From Macrobrachium rosenbergii (Eukaryota; Arthropoda; Malacostraca; Decapoda; Palaemonidae): a stretch of DNA of 64,000 bases. A program made the position numbers and the translations under genes. Shown here in pieces: positions 13,633-26,159 of the stretch (position 1 is the first letter of the stretch; every line of letters begins with the position of its first letter). The stretch spans positions 22,436,199 to 22,500,198 of the forward strand of contig NC_089792.1 of NCBI RefSeq assembly GCF_040412425.1. The letters run 5' to 3'. Under the pieces are notes generated by a model that was not told the origin of the DNA, searched no databases, and worked only from the letters and a program-made list of their open reading frames with translations.

Positions 13633-15350
13633 CTGTATATACTTCTCTAATTAGGTTTCTATTTCTATTCCGTAACTGCCAGGGAATTTTATTTGACAAA
13701 TGATTCTTCGTGCATTATTCGATGAAGAAGAGAATCCTAGTACTGACACTACCAGCATATGAAATCCACTTCTTATGAATTAATGGAAATTTGTTATATA
13801 AATAAGTTACGTCAAAAATTACTGTAACTTCCAAGTAAATCTCTATTTCATCGCACTGATTGATAATAAATCCGTCACGTAGTACTGCTTTTCATTTTTT
13901 CCAGTTATTTAGATAGTTAAACTTAGATCTCATTATCCATGAACTGGTTTTGTCACACACACAAGACAAATATAAAAATATTAATGCATTTTCTGTTTCT
14001 TATTTTAAGACCCTTGTTGGATTTCCTATTGGGCTATTTTTTCCCTTTTCACTTTTCTTTTTCAATTCACCCTCCCTTGTGTGCTTCCCTTCAAAGTCTT
14101 CCATTTCAGTTCAGTCATATCGCGGGGGTTTCTCTCCTTGTGTCACCTTGTGACGAATCTCCGGGAAATTTCTCATTTTTTATGTCTCAGACTTTTTAAT
14201 AAGTCCAGTTGGCTGAAGGTAGATGAATGGAGGCCATTTGTAACTCTCGGCGGGATGGTTTAATATCCTTCTTTGTTGACTAATACACAGCGGCCCTAAC
14301 CTGAAGTGGACACATTTCAGAGGGCCCAGGATCACGTCACATCAGAAGTACGAGTTTTTAAAAGACGTTGGAAAGGCAGTGCTGAAAAGGGATGCTCGGG
14401 AGGCATGCGAAGAAACATTATCCAACGCAGGTTTTTCGTAACGAGAGGCTTGCGTGGCTGGAAGTCCTCCCTAATTTAAGCTGCCTGTTAATCCTCTCCC
14501 TTTTTTAGCGTTGCGCTGAATAGTTCACTAGACCGAAGTAAGAGGCGACAACGCTGCATGAATCATGATATGAATGGCCAGCCAGTGAAAGGGTGGCAGA
14601 CGCTTGAATATGCAATGCAGTAAATGGTGTGTTGAAATATTTTTTGCCCGCCATGAGAAGGGAATTTTTTCCACTGTAAAAAAATGTAACTTTAACAGAA
14701 ACATGAGTCCCTATATTCTGTTCGCCAAATGTTTTCGTAGAAATTCCTACTGAATAGCTTGCATGAGAATAACAGGTTTTATTTGCTGCTTCCAGACGAG
14801 ACTTGATCGTGCTTTTTTCTTTCCTCAATTATTTAACATTATCTCACTAAATTAAAAGAACGAAGTATAGTATTTATTAACCTTGCACTTTCTCTGATAT
14901 GGATGCGGTCACCATTCATGGCTTGGCTGTTATAATATACCCAAAATATATAAAAATTTCCGACGACAGGCCAACGGTTGCTCTCAAATATCCCAAAAGC
15001 TTTTGGGGTTTTGAGGTTATCTTTTCCATAAAAAGGAAAAGATGTGTTTATTGTGGAAATATATGGTTACCCTTCGTTCATGTTTTTCACTTTTTTCTTT
15101 AATTGGGACCCTGTACGGTTTAAGGAAGCGCCCTTCTCACTCTTAAAAATGAACTGCTAAAATAAAACTGCGTTCTTTTCTTGATTCACGGATGTCTTCC
15201 TCTCTACGAGCAATATTAAGTGCCCTATCTTACACGCCATGTGGAACATTGTGCTAACAGTATCGGTGGTCGACATGTCATTATAATTGAGAGTATTCCC
15301 TGGAAAATATTCACTGCTCTTCATTTTGAAAAACTAATAAAAGCTTTCTA
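12580..15350. other. No gene seen outside the (CT)30
   Basis: A less AT-rich patch at 14200-14520 shows no coding motif; frames at 13939-14263 are T-rich and hydrophobic without conserved features. Confidence 0.65.
13570..13629. repeat. (CT)30
   Basis: Uninterrupted. Confidence 0.97.
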
Positions 15351-15356
15351 GTAAGT

Positions 15357-15380
15357 TCTCTCTCTCTCTCTCTCTCTCTC
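15357..15380. repeat. (CT)12
   Basis: Immediately precedes the local duplication at 15379. Confidence 0.95.
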
Positions 15381-15640
15381 AACAGATTAGTTCGATTCTC
15401 TCTATACTATTTTGACTAAATCTTTGGCAATATCTCTCTCTCTAACATCTCTAGTTCAGTATTCTAACAATTTTACTATTTTATACAAACACCAACAACT
15501 GATTAGTTCGATTCCCCGTATTTACTATTTTGACTAAATCTTTGGCAATATCTTTATATATAATAACATCAAGAGACCTATAGTTCAATAAATTTCAGAC
15601 TAACAAAATGAGAAGCCAGGCCGTTACTATTTTATACACA
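15379..15640 (+). repeat. Local tandem duplication, unit about 117 bp
   Basis: GATTAGTTCGATTC is found at 15385 and 15501. CTATTTTGACTAAATC plus TTTGGCAATATCT follows each. TTACTATTTTATACA recurs at about 15474 and 15625, so a third partial unit may exist. Confidence 0.85.
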
Positions 15641-15679
15641 TAAATGCTTCGGGAAAGTAGACCGGGATATCCTGGTATA

Positions 15680-15790
<111 letters not shown>

Positions 15791-15897
15791 TCTTCTCGTT
15801 TTTAACGTGCATTTTTTCCCATTATTAAATGGTTATAAACATGTCTTTTGAAGAACTTGGACGGCGTTTCACAGAAATCGGCTTGCCTGACATCGCT

Positions 15898-16084
15898 TAG
15901 ACCCTCGAGACATGTTACCAAATCCCCAGCTCCCTTTCAGATGAGAAGAACCAGGGCGTTACCAGTTGAGACAGTACAGGTCTGTTATGTTTTAAAGGTG
16001 TTGGAACTTTGTTTAATGCTGCCGGGAAAGCAAACCTATCCGTTGATTACATACTGAGGTCCTACCAACTGAGCCATCAAGGCT

Positions 16085-16086
<2 letters not shown>
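15898..16086 (-). pseudogene. Two tRNA-like A-box segments in tandem, minus strand
   Basis: At 16054-16086 the minus strand reads GAGCCTTGATGGCTCAGTTG then GTAGGACC, a good acceptor/D-arm-like A box. At 15960-15985 it reads TCTCAACTGGTAACGCCC, followed by AAGGGAGCTGGGG. Neither is followed by a clear B box. They could be decayed SINE heads. Confidence 0.4.
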
Positions 16087-16166
<80 letters not shown>

Positions 16167-16209
16167 GAAAAATATATAAAACACTGTTCATATTATATTT
16201 TATACATAT

Positions 16210-16267
<58 letters not shown>

Positions 16268-16345
16268 ATATATATATATGTATATATTTACATATATGTG
16301 TATATATACTTACATACATATATGTATATGTATATACATACAGAT
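16087..16345. repeat. (AT)38 then mixed TATG/CATA-type AT repeats
   Basis: Pure AT to 16163, interrupted later. Confidence 0.95.
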
Positions 16346-16349
16346 ATAT

Positions 16350-17244
16350 ATTTGTCGCTCATTCACTTCATACCCAGCTAGTATGCATTTAATTAAAATA
16401 AATTAAATTTCTTGGAAGAAAACATTTAACATGGTGTGTCGCTAATTTTAATTAAAATTTTATTCATTAACAGACCTTCCACCAAGAGAGCGACTTATAT
16501 TTGATACAAACGTTATTATTAATTACATTGCACAAAGCGAAATAATGAATTACGACAATGGCAACGAATTTAACTGTTATTTCCTTCTCATAGTCATACA
16601 CAAGGAATTCTGGGGCCCCGTTTCGAATCTAATAAATATTTTAATATTTTTTACAACTATAAATTGTCTTGCAAGTTGTCCCATTTCCAATAAGATATGG
16701 TCAGTAATCATGAACATGATTTCTAAAATTCTTTTAAGAAAGGGAACAAGTCAAACGTGTGTGACCAATATATATGTTAAGTTTATTTTCAAAATTCATA
16801 AAAGGGAAGATTGTAGGGTCAGCATCTGATAAGATATATACAGAAAAACTGTATGGAATTGTGACGGCCTTTCTAAATTGGGTGAATCTAAGAGGAACCA
16901 TGTAAGGGCAGTCTACAAAAAGTAGGGAGATTGGGGTGGATGTGGCGTAAACTGGTTTATCAATCCGTCATCACTTACTACTTTTATTCCATTCCATACT
17001 ACCAGCTCTGCATGCTGATTCTTTGGACATAGGATGCTCCCCTTATATTTCTTCATGTTAGTTTTTAATTTATTTTTGCTCCTAACCTGATTACTATTTT
17101 ATGAGACAGTTTATCTGAATTAAATGTTTAACCACATTTCCACCATTCCTCTCCAACAACACATTCTAGCTAAACACCCAGCCACTCCTTGCAACTATTG
17201 TGTTCATCAGCTTCCTCTTCTATCTTATCTGTTGAAAGACGCTC
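16350..17244. other. No gene seen
   Basis: Contains the AT-palindrome TAATTTTAATTAAAATTTTA near 16444; the 94-codon frame at 16545-16829 has no recognisable feature. Confidence 0.65.
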
Positions 17245-17455
17245 TCATATTCATTCTTTGTTCTCATTCTTGGCCTTTATAAGCTTATTTCCAGGACTAT
17301 TTTATATATATATATATGTATATTTATAAATTTATATTATATATATATGTGTGTATATATATATATACATACACACATATATATTGTTTTTATATAGAGG
17401 CATTCATATTCATCCTTCAGTTCTCATTCTTTAATTTTATATATATTTCGAGGAC

Positions 17456-17528
<73 letters not shown>

Positions 17529-17612
17529 TGTATTTTACATGGTTTATATATATATATATTCATCCTTTAGTTCTATATTCTATGAACTTTATATATATTA
17601 TTTATAGGAATA
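17245..17612 (+). repeat. Three diverged ~60-bp units separated by AT microsatellites
   Basis: Units near 17248-17303, 17401-17460 and 17548-17612 share the order ATTCATCCTTYAGTTCT, then ATTCT, then TTTATATATATT, then AGGACT or AGGAAT. (AT)n tracts fill the gaps. Confidence 0.7.
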
Positions 17613-17959
17613 TACACTTTGCTTCGTTTCTGCAGAAAATATATCTTCTAAAAAAAGTCTTGAGAATCCCAACCCAAACTAAAAACCATACACCTTTCTA
17701 GGTAGAAGGTAATTTGTGAAACTTGGAGTGGAGGCGACGTTCTCATAAGTGGAACCAGCGTGTGAACTCTTAAAGGAATCTTGTTAGGCCTAGGAAATCA
17801 GCTCGCTGGAAGAGACTGAAAATCACGAGGGACAGAAATAAAAAAGAAATTCTTAGAAATCTGTAAAAAAGGTTATTTGGTTGATGACTTTCATGATGGC
17901 TGTGAACTTGATTTCATCTATTGTAAGTAGTTTTTTAGTTTTCTGAAGTGAAATCTATA

Positions 17960-18318
17960 GTGCCGGCTTTATCCGTCCGCACTTTTTCGTGTCCGCACTT
18001 TTTCTGTCCGCCCTCAGATCTTAAAAACAACTGAGGCTAGAGGGCTGCAAATTGGTATGTTGATCATCCACCTTCCAATCTTCAAACATACCAAATTGCA
18101 GCCATTTAGCCTCAGTAGTTTTTATTTCATTTAAGGTTAAAGTTAACCATAATCGTGCTTCTGGCATCTATATAGGATAGGCCACCACCGGGCTGTGGTT
18201 AAAATTTAATGGGCCGAGGTTCAAACAGCATTATACCAAGGCCACCGAAAGATAGATCTATTTTCGGTGGCCTTGATTATACGCTGTAGCGGCCGTACAG
18301 AAAACTCGATTACGTGTT
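17960..18318. mobile_element. Foldback element with two strong hairpins
   Basis: Hairpin one has 39-bp arms (18023-18061 and 18085-18123) with four mismatches and a 23-bp loop. Hairpin two has a perfect 14-bp stem CAAGGCCACCGAAA (18237-18250) with TTTCGGTGGCCTTG (18262-18275), extended by imperfect pairing on both sides. The 5' part repeats GTCCGCACTTTTT-like units. No open frame is present. I believe this is a dispersed noncoding element, but no second copy lies in the window. Confidence 0.75.
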
Positions 18319-18577
18319 TGAATTGAATCGTTAATTGACATTTGATGTTTGAAATTGTAAATAAATATTGTAGGTGAAGAACGAGCAGGCTTCCGTTTTT
18401 TTTATATTGATTTTAGGCAAAGAATAAATTTACGGAATATTTGTTGCTATTCCTTTATGAGCAAACTGGGGTTTTGCATAAAGTTATTTAGGCCATGTGG
18501 TCTGAGAAATAGAATCAGGTGACATATTTTTTTTTACCAAGTTTAAACCGATTTTAAAAGTAATATAATTTCAATTA

Positions 18578-18797
18578 TCCCTTTCATTCCTTTTACTGTA
18601 CCTCCATTCATATTCTTTCTTCCATCTTACTTTCCACCCTGTTCTAACAATTGTTTCTTAGTGCAACTGTTAGGTTTTCCTCTTGGTACATTTTTGTAAC
18701 CTTTTGCTCTCAATTTTTACTCTCAATTTTCCTTTCAGGGCTGAGTGACCTCATAGGTCCCAGCGCTTGGCCTTCGGACTAAATTCTACATTATGTA
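18578..18797 (+). mobile_element. SINE-A, 5'-truncated
   Basis: The copy starts inside the CCTTTCATTCCTTTTACTGT block and keeps the 3' two thirds, including TCATAGGTCCCAGCGCTTGG. Truncation at the 5' end is usual for LINE-driven insertion. Confidence 0.85.
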
Positions 18798-18799
18798 TA

Positions 18800-19347
18800 T
18801 TTTGTCTGGAAATAGTGACTGAAACATCTCGTATCTACATCCAAAATTAACTTGCAATCTAAAAATGGAACCTGCGGAGAAGCCGAGAAACCATTGCCAG
18901 TGGCTTGAACTTAGTTCAGAGGATAGATATTACAGTACTTTGCCAGAGGCTCATTTCGAAATCAAACACATATAAATTATATCTTAACAATGCTTAATTC
19001 TCTATTCGAAATTCAGTATAGAATTTGAGTGTAAAGGAATTCAATCGAAGTTTGGGGTGGATAATTAGCCCTTCCGAGGGGTGAAGGATGCGTCCAGTGA
19101 ATAAATTGCGAAATATATTTACAGAGTGTTGTCTTTTCCTTCTTCATGGCGTCTCTTAAAGAATATGTTTAGGTTGAATTTTGCCTGAATTTGTTTAGAA
19201 TCTATCGTTAGAGATATTTACTTATCAGCGGAAGCAACTAAGAGTTTGGCGTTTAATCTGACTCGGCGCAAAGGAGAGGCTAAGAATACGTTACACACAC
19301 ACATACATACATACATACATACATACATACATACATACATACATACA

Positions 19348-19378
<31 letters not shown>

Positions 19379-19403
19379 GTATGTATGTCTGTATGTGTGT
19401 ATG

Positions 19404-19449
<46 letters not shown>

Positions 19450-20120
19450 CAGAGAGAGAGAGAGAAAGGATTTAAACCAAACCGTAGAAGCTGTTCTGTA
19501 TAATTCCATTTGTTCACAAATTAGATTATCTTTTTATGGATCCACTACTACACGATGCCTAAACAACATATTTTCTGTGCTGTAGTGTGTTCTATTTAGT
19601 GTTGAATCTCCTCCATTCATATTTCCAGTGCATAGGGACATATTATGTCAGCGGATAAGTTGCAGACATTTTGTGCTGCGTCACGCCAACACCTGAAGGC
19701 AGACATAGCGAGACGTAACTTGTCTAAACGTCGTTGAAATGATTCAGTTGTTATATTCTGAACAAATACATCGGGTCTGGCAGTTTCAGATCTCGCTTGA
19801 TTATGACCTCTGTCATGGATGTTATGTGTTTGGCGAGTTTGTATTTTTATTTATCTGTCTGTGGAAACTTTGACAGTGGAGGTGTAATTCCGTGTAAAGT
19901 TTTGGTCAGTTTCATACTCCTAAAAATGCTGTTGCCATGACATCTATAGTGAAAATATTCTGAATGACGGAGTGGTGCTTTTACCTGTGAACTCAGGTAT
20001 TGAACAAATGAAAGACAGCTGTCTCAATGTCAGTTATCAAAACATCGGTGTATTGGTGTGTCAAGTGGAAATTGTATTGGGTTTCAAATAAAATAAAAGT
20101 TTTGGAGTGAAATTGTTTCA
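18800..20120. other. No gene seen outside 19292-19466
   Basis: Plain sequence up to the candidate exon at 20122. Confidence 0.65.
19292..19466. repeat. (CATA)n-(TATG)-(AT)-(GT)n-(GA) compound tract
   Basis: ACAT steps from 19303 to 19377, then ATGT, AT, GT and GA. The CATA and TATG halves are complementary, so the tract can fold on itself. Confidence 0.97.
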
Positions 20121-20121
20121 G

Positions 20122-20412
20122 CCCAAATATATCCCAGATCCGCCTATGAAGAAGAGAAGCAAACCATTCGGTCCCTCAGAAAATGGAAATGTAATAGAAA
20201 CTGAATACAAGCGCCTTAAAAAACTTACGAAAACATTTACCGGATGGCAGTTTGCGAATGAAACCGATAAAGTTTCGTATCAAGCCAAAGCTTCATCGGT
20301 ATCAGTGAAGAGTTCATCGTGTGGAGCGAGTCACTCAAAGAATTATCCACTAAATTTCAAGCAAGTCCATTTATTTCTTTTGGGAAACTCACATGGGATA
20401 TCATTATCCTAA
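20122..20412 (+). CDS. Candidate exon, unidentified
   Basis: An acceptor-like AATTGTTTCAG is followed by about 96 open codons reading PKYIPDPPMKKRSKPFGPSE, then YKRLKKLTKTFTGWQFANET, and later a Ser-rich part. The text is basic and polar like a real protein, but no clear donor (only a weak CGGTATCAG at 20295-20303) and no family are recognised. Chance is possible. Confidence 0.25.
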   Translation, partial: PKYIPDPPMKKRSKPFGPSENGNVIETEYKRLKKLTKTFTGWQFANETDKVSYQAKASSVSVKSSSCGASHSKNYPLNFKQVHLFLLGNSHGISLS

Positions 20413-20555
20413 TAATCATTATCCCAATACGGTTTCGTTTCTTGTTACTGTTTAGCAAAAATTAGCCTCAAGATCCAGAGTTATGTGAACCTCCACCTGT
20501 GCATACCTTCGATGATTTTTTTTTTTTTTTTTTAACCTTTAGAAAATCCAGGGTT

Positions 20556-20606
20556 AACAAATATCAAAATTTCAACATTGGAACAAATATCAAAATTTCA
20601 ACATTG
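20556..20606 (+). repeat. 25-bp tandem duplication
   Basis: AACAAATATCAAAATTTCAA plus CATTG occurs twice back to back, preceded by a T-run at 20515-20533. Confidence 0.9.
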
Positions 20607-20609
20607 GGG

Positions 20610-21870
20610 AATATCTCAACCTAGTCTTCCCTAAGCGACAGAACGAAGTTCATTGCGTCATACACATGAAATATTTGGTGCTGATGTAGGGAGGGCACTT
20701 TCATATTCTGTTCAACACGAGGCCCCAGTCGTCGTCTGGTGAAAGAGAGAGAGTGTGTGTCCTTAAGCCTTCGTGATCTCAATCGATTGCAGTCTGTGAT
20801 ACGTATATTTACCACAAACACACTGGACCAATAGTTAACGCTGGTTGAGTTACTGAATCTGGATGTGAAACGTCGAATATAATTCCTGTTGCTAGTTTCA
20901 TTCACTACAAAAAGATCTGGTCTCCCTTAAAGATAAATTTCTTCATCTCTCAAAAAATCTTTTATTTGGCAAGCATGAGTCCCAATCTTTCTTTGTAAAA
21001 TAATATTCACTAAAATCCACGCTGGGCCGTTTGCGCACGAGCAGATAATAGCCTTATTAGAAACGTATAGTCCTTTTGAACCTCATTGGCAAATGCACTA
21101 CCTCCTGTAAGGCGGCGTATATGAACAATACTTCCGAGTTTAATGCCGGGATATTAGTGGTTTGTTACTTACATACTTTTACGAAAAATTAAAGTCTGCA
21201 AAAGGTCCTGAGCTTTGCTTTTCACCTTTCCTTCAGCAGCTGCAACGGTTTAATTTGGGATTGTAGCCCAGATTTTTGTTTCTGTGAAATGAAAATGCTC
21301 ATATCTTTTTTTACAAATAATGACCTTAGCTTCGTTTGCTAAACGGCCGTCAAATATAACCAAAACTAAATATAACCACAGAGCTCAGTTGCAAATGTCG
21401 CTCAGTTCTCCACCTGCTGGAGTTGACCAGTAATTTGAATAGCTAAATGGGAGAATGCCATTCTCTACCGTGCTGCAATAATTTCTCGTTTGTGTTAAGT
21501 TTAGAACTGTTACATTCAATGTCCGGAAAGTAGACGGAACTCATCCGTTTTGTTCTGTCGGTCTTTCTGTATTTTTGCACTTCATTTTTATTTTAACTGA
21601 AATGCATAGAATTAGTATACAAAGTCATATAAAGCGCAAAATTGTTTGCATATGTGCCTGTGTGTGAGAGAAAGAGAATTCCTGTATATCCCAGATAAGA
21701 TATTTATTAAAATGTTTTTCGTTCTGAATCATAATTTTATGCTTCAGTGTATTTAATTTATTCGACAATATATTCCACTTCAACCAGACGTTATTACAGA
21801 AGTGCAAGTAAATACCTAGGACTTGTCTGTCAAGTAGGTTTACTTGCCACTTTCAGGGATGTCATTAAAA
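20610..21870. other. No gene seen
   Basis: A 94-codon minus frame (20621-20905) is basic with no recognisable family. Confidence 0.65.
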
Positions 21871-21871
21871 G

Positions 21872-22160
21872 TTACTGACGTAATAAACGTGAACTTTGCC
21901 TTCTAGTACTGGAGCTGTCATTGTGATACTTCATTATGGACCAATTAATCTGATTCTTGAAGCCCTGGGCAGAGTAAACACTTCCCACCATCCCACCTTG
22001 ACCTTCGATGATCCCAACTCGGCTCAAGCTCAACACTTCTGATCCCCATTCCGCTTTGGGCTGATTGGTAAGAGCCTCTGTCAGGCTTTGGGCCAAATCA
22101 AGAATATCCATGTCATACTTCTTAACCAGTTCAGCACCATATTGGCGCAGAACAACTGGC
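21872..22160 (-). CDS. Candidate exon, unidentified
   Basis: On the minus strand, after a TTTAG acceptor-like site, the frame reads PVVLRQYGAELVKKYDMDIL, then DLAQSLTEALTNQPKAEWGS, then EVLSLSRVGIIEGQGG, and ends at TAA (21872). The first 60 residues look like a folded, soluble helical protein. The final 20 (SSSTRRQSSRLLRQ) look unselected. No donor is obvious, and the family is not recognised. Confidence 0.28.
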
Positions 22161-22164
22161 CTAA

Positions 22165-22650
22165 ATCATTTGGAACAAAGGCTTGTTTACGCTTTGTTAA
22201 TGAAACAACTGTGCTGTTCAGAGACGCTAAATATTCCCAGGTTATTCCAAGAAATTGTATTTTTTCATTGATTAGGCGCGTGCTTAATTTGCACAGGTTT
22301 AGAAAATAAACAAGAGAAATACGCGATCTTTCTTTCTTTATTTCTTTAAATCTCGCTACAACTGCACTCTAAAGCTGTTCCACATTTCAGATGTAGCCAA
22401 AATAAAACTCCCAGCCAACTGAGTAATATTAAACCTGATAATTGAAAACGACACGATTTGCAGCAGTAGGCCGCCTAGTGCTGCGAGCAAAGGTACCTGG
22501 GTCAAGTAAAGAAGAGTCGGAGGATGTTTGTCGTTGTAATGCATTTTGTTGAACAAACATAAAGAATTGACTTTACGTCTTTGCCACAAGAGACCATTAA
22601 GAGTTGGCAAAATAAACTTGACTAATTACGTAACTCTGATAGGTTGTTTT

Positions 22651-22653
<3 letters not shown>
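22165..22653. other. No gene seen
   Basis: Short frames on both strands only. Confidence 0.65.
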
Positions 22654-22718
<65 letters not shown>

Positions 22719-22735
22719 CAACAATTATATATATA

Positions 22736-22800
<65 letters not shown>

Positions 22801-23040
22801 ACTATATATATATCCCTGTATTTATCCCTATTTGTATATAATATACTGTATTATATATAATATATATATATTATTGTATATTAATCTATATACGTATGTA
22901 TGTATTTCTGTATATATGTATATACACAGTATAAATCTGTATATATATGTATTGCTGTATATATGTATATACATTACCTATATATATATATACATATATG
23001 TCTATATATGTATATACATTACACACATATATATGCATAA
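22654..23040. repeat. (CT)31-(AT)n then degenerate AT repeats
   Basis: CT to 22715, AT 22727-22798, then AT/TG/CA mixtures to about 23040. Confidence 0.95.
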
Positions 23041-23178
23041 ACTGATCGTGTATGTATATATTTTCTTATTTATCTGACAACAATTTTAACAAAGCACATC
23101 CACAAGTTTCTGTCGTCCATTTGTATCAAGGAATTTAAGACGTGACTTCCTCTCCTATCCTTCAAAGGATATAAAACA

Positions 23179-23553
23179 GGGGCCATTTGGGGGTAGGATT
23201 TTTTAGTCCTCGTTCAAGAGGACGAAACGACGCGGACACTCTTCGGTCTTGACGGAGCTCCTCTCGACATGAAGGCCGTAAAGGCTGAATCTCGAAAATG
23301 GCGTGAGATATAAAAGAATCATCAGCTATGATGCTGAAGCCGTGAGTGAAAATATGTTTCATAAATGTAACGGAATTAAGGAAGAAATTAATTTTCTTTG
23401 TGAAGCGCTTGTCCAAATGTATTGCACCAGGGCTTCAAATTAATTAATGCAAGTGGAAGGAAAAGCTTCCCTTGTCGTGAATAAAAAATATTTCGTTTTG
23501 GACCAAGCTGAGATTTTACAAATTAAAATGGGGCCATTTGGGGGTAGGATTTT
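23179..23553 (+). repeat. 24-bp perfect direct repeats flanking a 330-bp segment with a GAAAC hairpin
   Basis: An identical 24-mer starting GGGGCCATTTGGGGG occurs at 23179-23202 and 23530-23553. Right after the first copy comes the stem GTCCTC (23206-23211) with GAGGAC (23218-23223), followed directly by GAAAC, as in helix II plus core of a hammerhead. The first core segment (CUGANGA) is not present. The second repeat runs straight into (AT)n. Confidence 0.8.
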
Positions 23554-23610
23554 ATCCTATATATATATATTATATATATATTATATATATATATAATATA
23601 TATATATATG

Positions 23611-23641
<31 letters not shown>

Positions 23642-23651
23642 TAACGGATAC

Positions 23652-23705
<54 letters not shown>

Positions 23706-23746
23706 TATATATATATTTTATATATAAATATATATATATATATATA
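23553..23746. repeat. Interrupted (AT)n
   Basis: Begins exactly at the end of the second 24-bp direct repeat. Confidence 0.95.
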
Positions 23747-24599
23747 GCCTCATAAGTGACCATCTGTTAATTATGTTGCTACAAGAACAGAGTTTTTGAT
23801 GAATGAGTGTTCTTAAAGAATATAAAGGGATTGGTTTACTTGTCGTCTCGTTAAGTGGATTTAACTATTTTTAGTGATCATAAGAGTATTAAATTCAATA
23901 ACTCTACCTTTCATAAAACTTGCTGTTGTATAACAGTATTTTTGCCTTACCGGTTTTTTTAGCAAAAAAAAGATAGTAAAATTAAAATTATAACAGAAAA
24001 TTGGTTGGATTTGTTTTTGCTTGTTTTTTTTACAGTATTTTATGATGATTTAACTGTAAGTCAATTAACTTTGTCTTGCTCGTGTTTTGAACATGAATGG
24101 GAAAACAAGTCTGTCAAATGGATCAGTAAATAAGAATTATATTTTAGTGTGTACGAATGCTGCTGTTTTTACCTAACTTCTTTATGCGCAGAGAAAATTG
24201 ACCTGGCACTCAGATAATAAGTATTACCTGTCTGTGCGCACGACTGTTTTATGTTTTAACTTAATAAGAATTTTTATATTCACCGGAAAAAGACAGACGA
24301 TTCAAATACCAACGGATATATCTCTAAGTACGTTTGGTGTTAGTTCCCATTTCATTTCATTTTTCCGTAATAGTGGGAAAAGAGGTAAAGAAATAAAATC
24401 ATGAGGGCTCTTGTATTTGATACCTTTAAATAACATATAGTATTTTGTTTCTCACCCACAGAAAAAATGAAGCCTTCCATCATTTCTAAATCAGTTTTTG
24501 GGAAGTGTCAGACGCGCGTCACAGTAGCTCGTATGTTATTTTCTCTGTGCTGTAATGGTTACATAACATGGTCCAATAAAAGTCCACCTTATTTTATGG

Positions 24600-24675
24600 A
24601 GATGATATTGGATATTTTCCGGGAACTGCTTATTTTTTATAGTGATGATATTGGATATTTATCGGGAACTGCTCA
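24600..24675 (+). repeat. Direct duplication, unit about 42 bp
   Basis: GATGATATTGGATATTT followed by CGGGAACTGCT occurs twice with minor differences. Confidence 0.9.
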
Positions 24676-25145
24676 TCATCTCTCCATTCTTTCCAGAACT
24701 GCGACTTTGGTAGCAGATTGAACGTTACAGTGTTAGGTAAAAACGGGGAATTCTTAAGCAGCCCCAATCGAACTTTTAAATGGAAACGAAGGCGTAAATG
24801 GAAGCGACCAAGTCTTAAACGAAGACAGCGTCGAAATGATTGTGTTAATATATTAATGCATAAAACAGGAGATAACCACTCAGAAAAATTACGGTTTATA
24901 TTGGCTGTAAAGTAAAAGGTAATGAAGAAATAAAAGTCACATTAAACTAACCTTAATAGGTATAATATTGTATAATAAGATATCTATTTGTATATAATTA
25001 TTACATAAATGAATATTAAAATATCGTACATAGGTAAGTAAAGTCTTCCAGGGTTTACAAAAATAACAAAGTACCGAGGCTTTCAATATCGCAGACTCAC
25101 ATAAAAGGAAAACATATATGCGGTCAAGCGTGAAATTGGTGTCAC

Positions 25146-25166
25146 AGAGAGAGAGAGAGAGAGAGT
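25146..25166. repeat. (GA)10
   Basis: Short pure tract. Confidence 0.95.
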
Positions 25167-25583
25167 TGACGTTATTGAGCAGAGGAGGTGAAGCAGAAGT
25201 GAGGTCTAGTTCGTAACTGGAATATAAAACTTTCGGTAGGATGCTGTCGGGGGTCGAGCTGTATACGAAAACTCCAAATTCGGCCTAGTAACCATAACTA
25301 CAGAGATGCTTTGAAGACAAATACCTGTTACGTATCAGGTTTACTGTGACGCTCTGCCCATCTTTGAAATATTCTTAAGTACGAAAGGTTAAATTTTACT
25401 GTCCACTCAAGATTGCTCAAGAATATCCCCAAGTATGGAATGCTGAGTTTTACTGCCCAATCGAGGTTACTGAAAAAGGAACCTTGTGTCCCTCTCAGTG
25501 CTGTAATAGGGGAGCAGGAAGAACTAACGGCATTGAATTTCGTTTTGGGGTATTTACATTGGATTACCCGTCCTGACCCAAGG

Positions 25584-25757
<174 letters not shown>

Positions 25758-25774
25758 TAATAAACAGGAAAGCT

Positions 25775-25940
25775 GAAGCCACAGGAAAAGCTTGAAAAGA
25801 AACGACAGAATGCCCAGTACTTTTGTGTATTAAACATCTTCGGGGCACGAACACCTGATTCCCTTGTGCCCCGAAGATGAGTTAAATACACTAACTGCTT
25901 GGCACTGTGTCGTTTCTTTTCAAGCTTTTCCTGTGGCTTC
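25775..25940. repeat. Hairpin formed by the SINE-C 3' part and an inverted copy of it
   Basis: Arms 25775-25848 and 25866-25940 are inverted copies. The outer 33 bp and the inner 14 bp are identical, with changes between. The loop is 17 bp. Confidence 0.9.
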
Positions 25941-26082
25941 ACTCACGCTATTTCGGGAATATCACCGAAGAGGAATTATAAGTGATAAGTGGATTGGTAC
26001 CGAAGTGTCTCGAACACTCGACACACTACCCCCTTACGACTCCTGTCGACGGTAACCACTTAGCCATGAAGTAGCTTGAACT
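25866..26082 (-). mobile_element. tRNA-derived SINE (SINE-C), minus strand
   Basis: On the minus strand the A box TGGCTAAGTGG (26066-26056) matches the consensus. A B-box-like GTGTTCGAGAC (26017-26007) follows at tRNA-like spacing. The body extends to the CATCTTCGGGGCAC block at 25866-25880, where an inverted partial copy of its 3' part begins. Confidence 0.75.
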
Positions 26083-26159
26083 GGATATTAAATGACATTT
26101 GTAGCTTAATAATTGTGTATAAATCACGATGATGTAATAAAAAATTCATATATATAATA

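Noticed and set aside
19218..19585. Overlapping frames with Thr-Tyr-Ile-His repeats
   Set aside because: Translations of (CATA)n and (GT)n.
24718..24915. Arg/Lys-rich frame resembling a nuclear protein
   Set aside because: Short, derived from purine-rich DNA, with no splice signals or homology I recognise.
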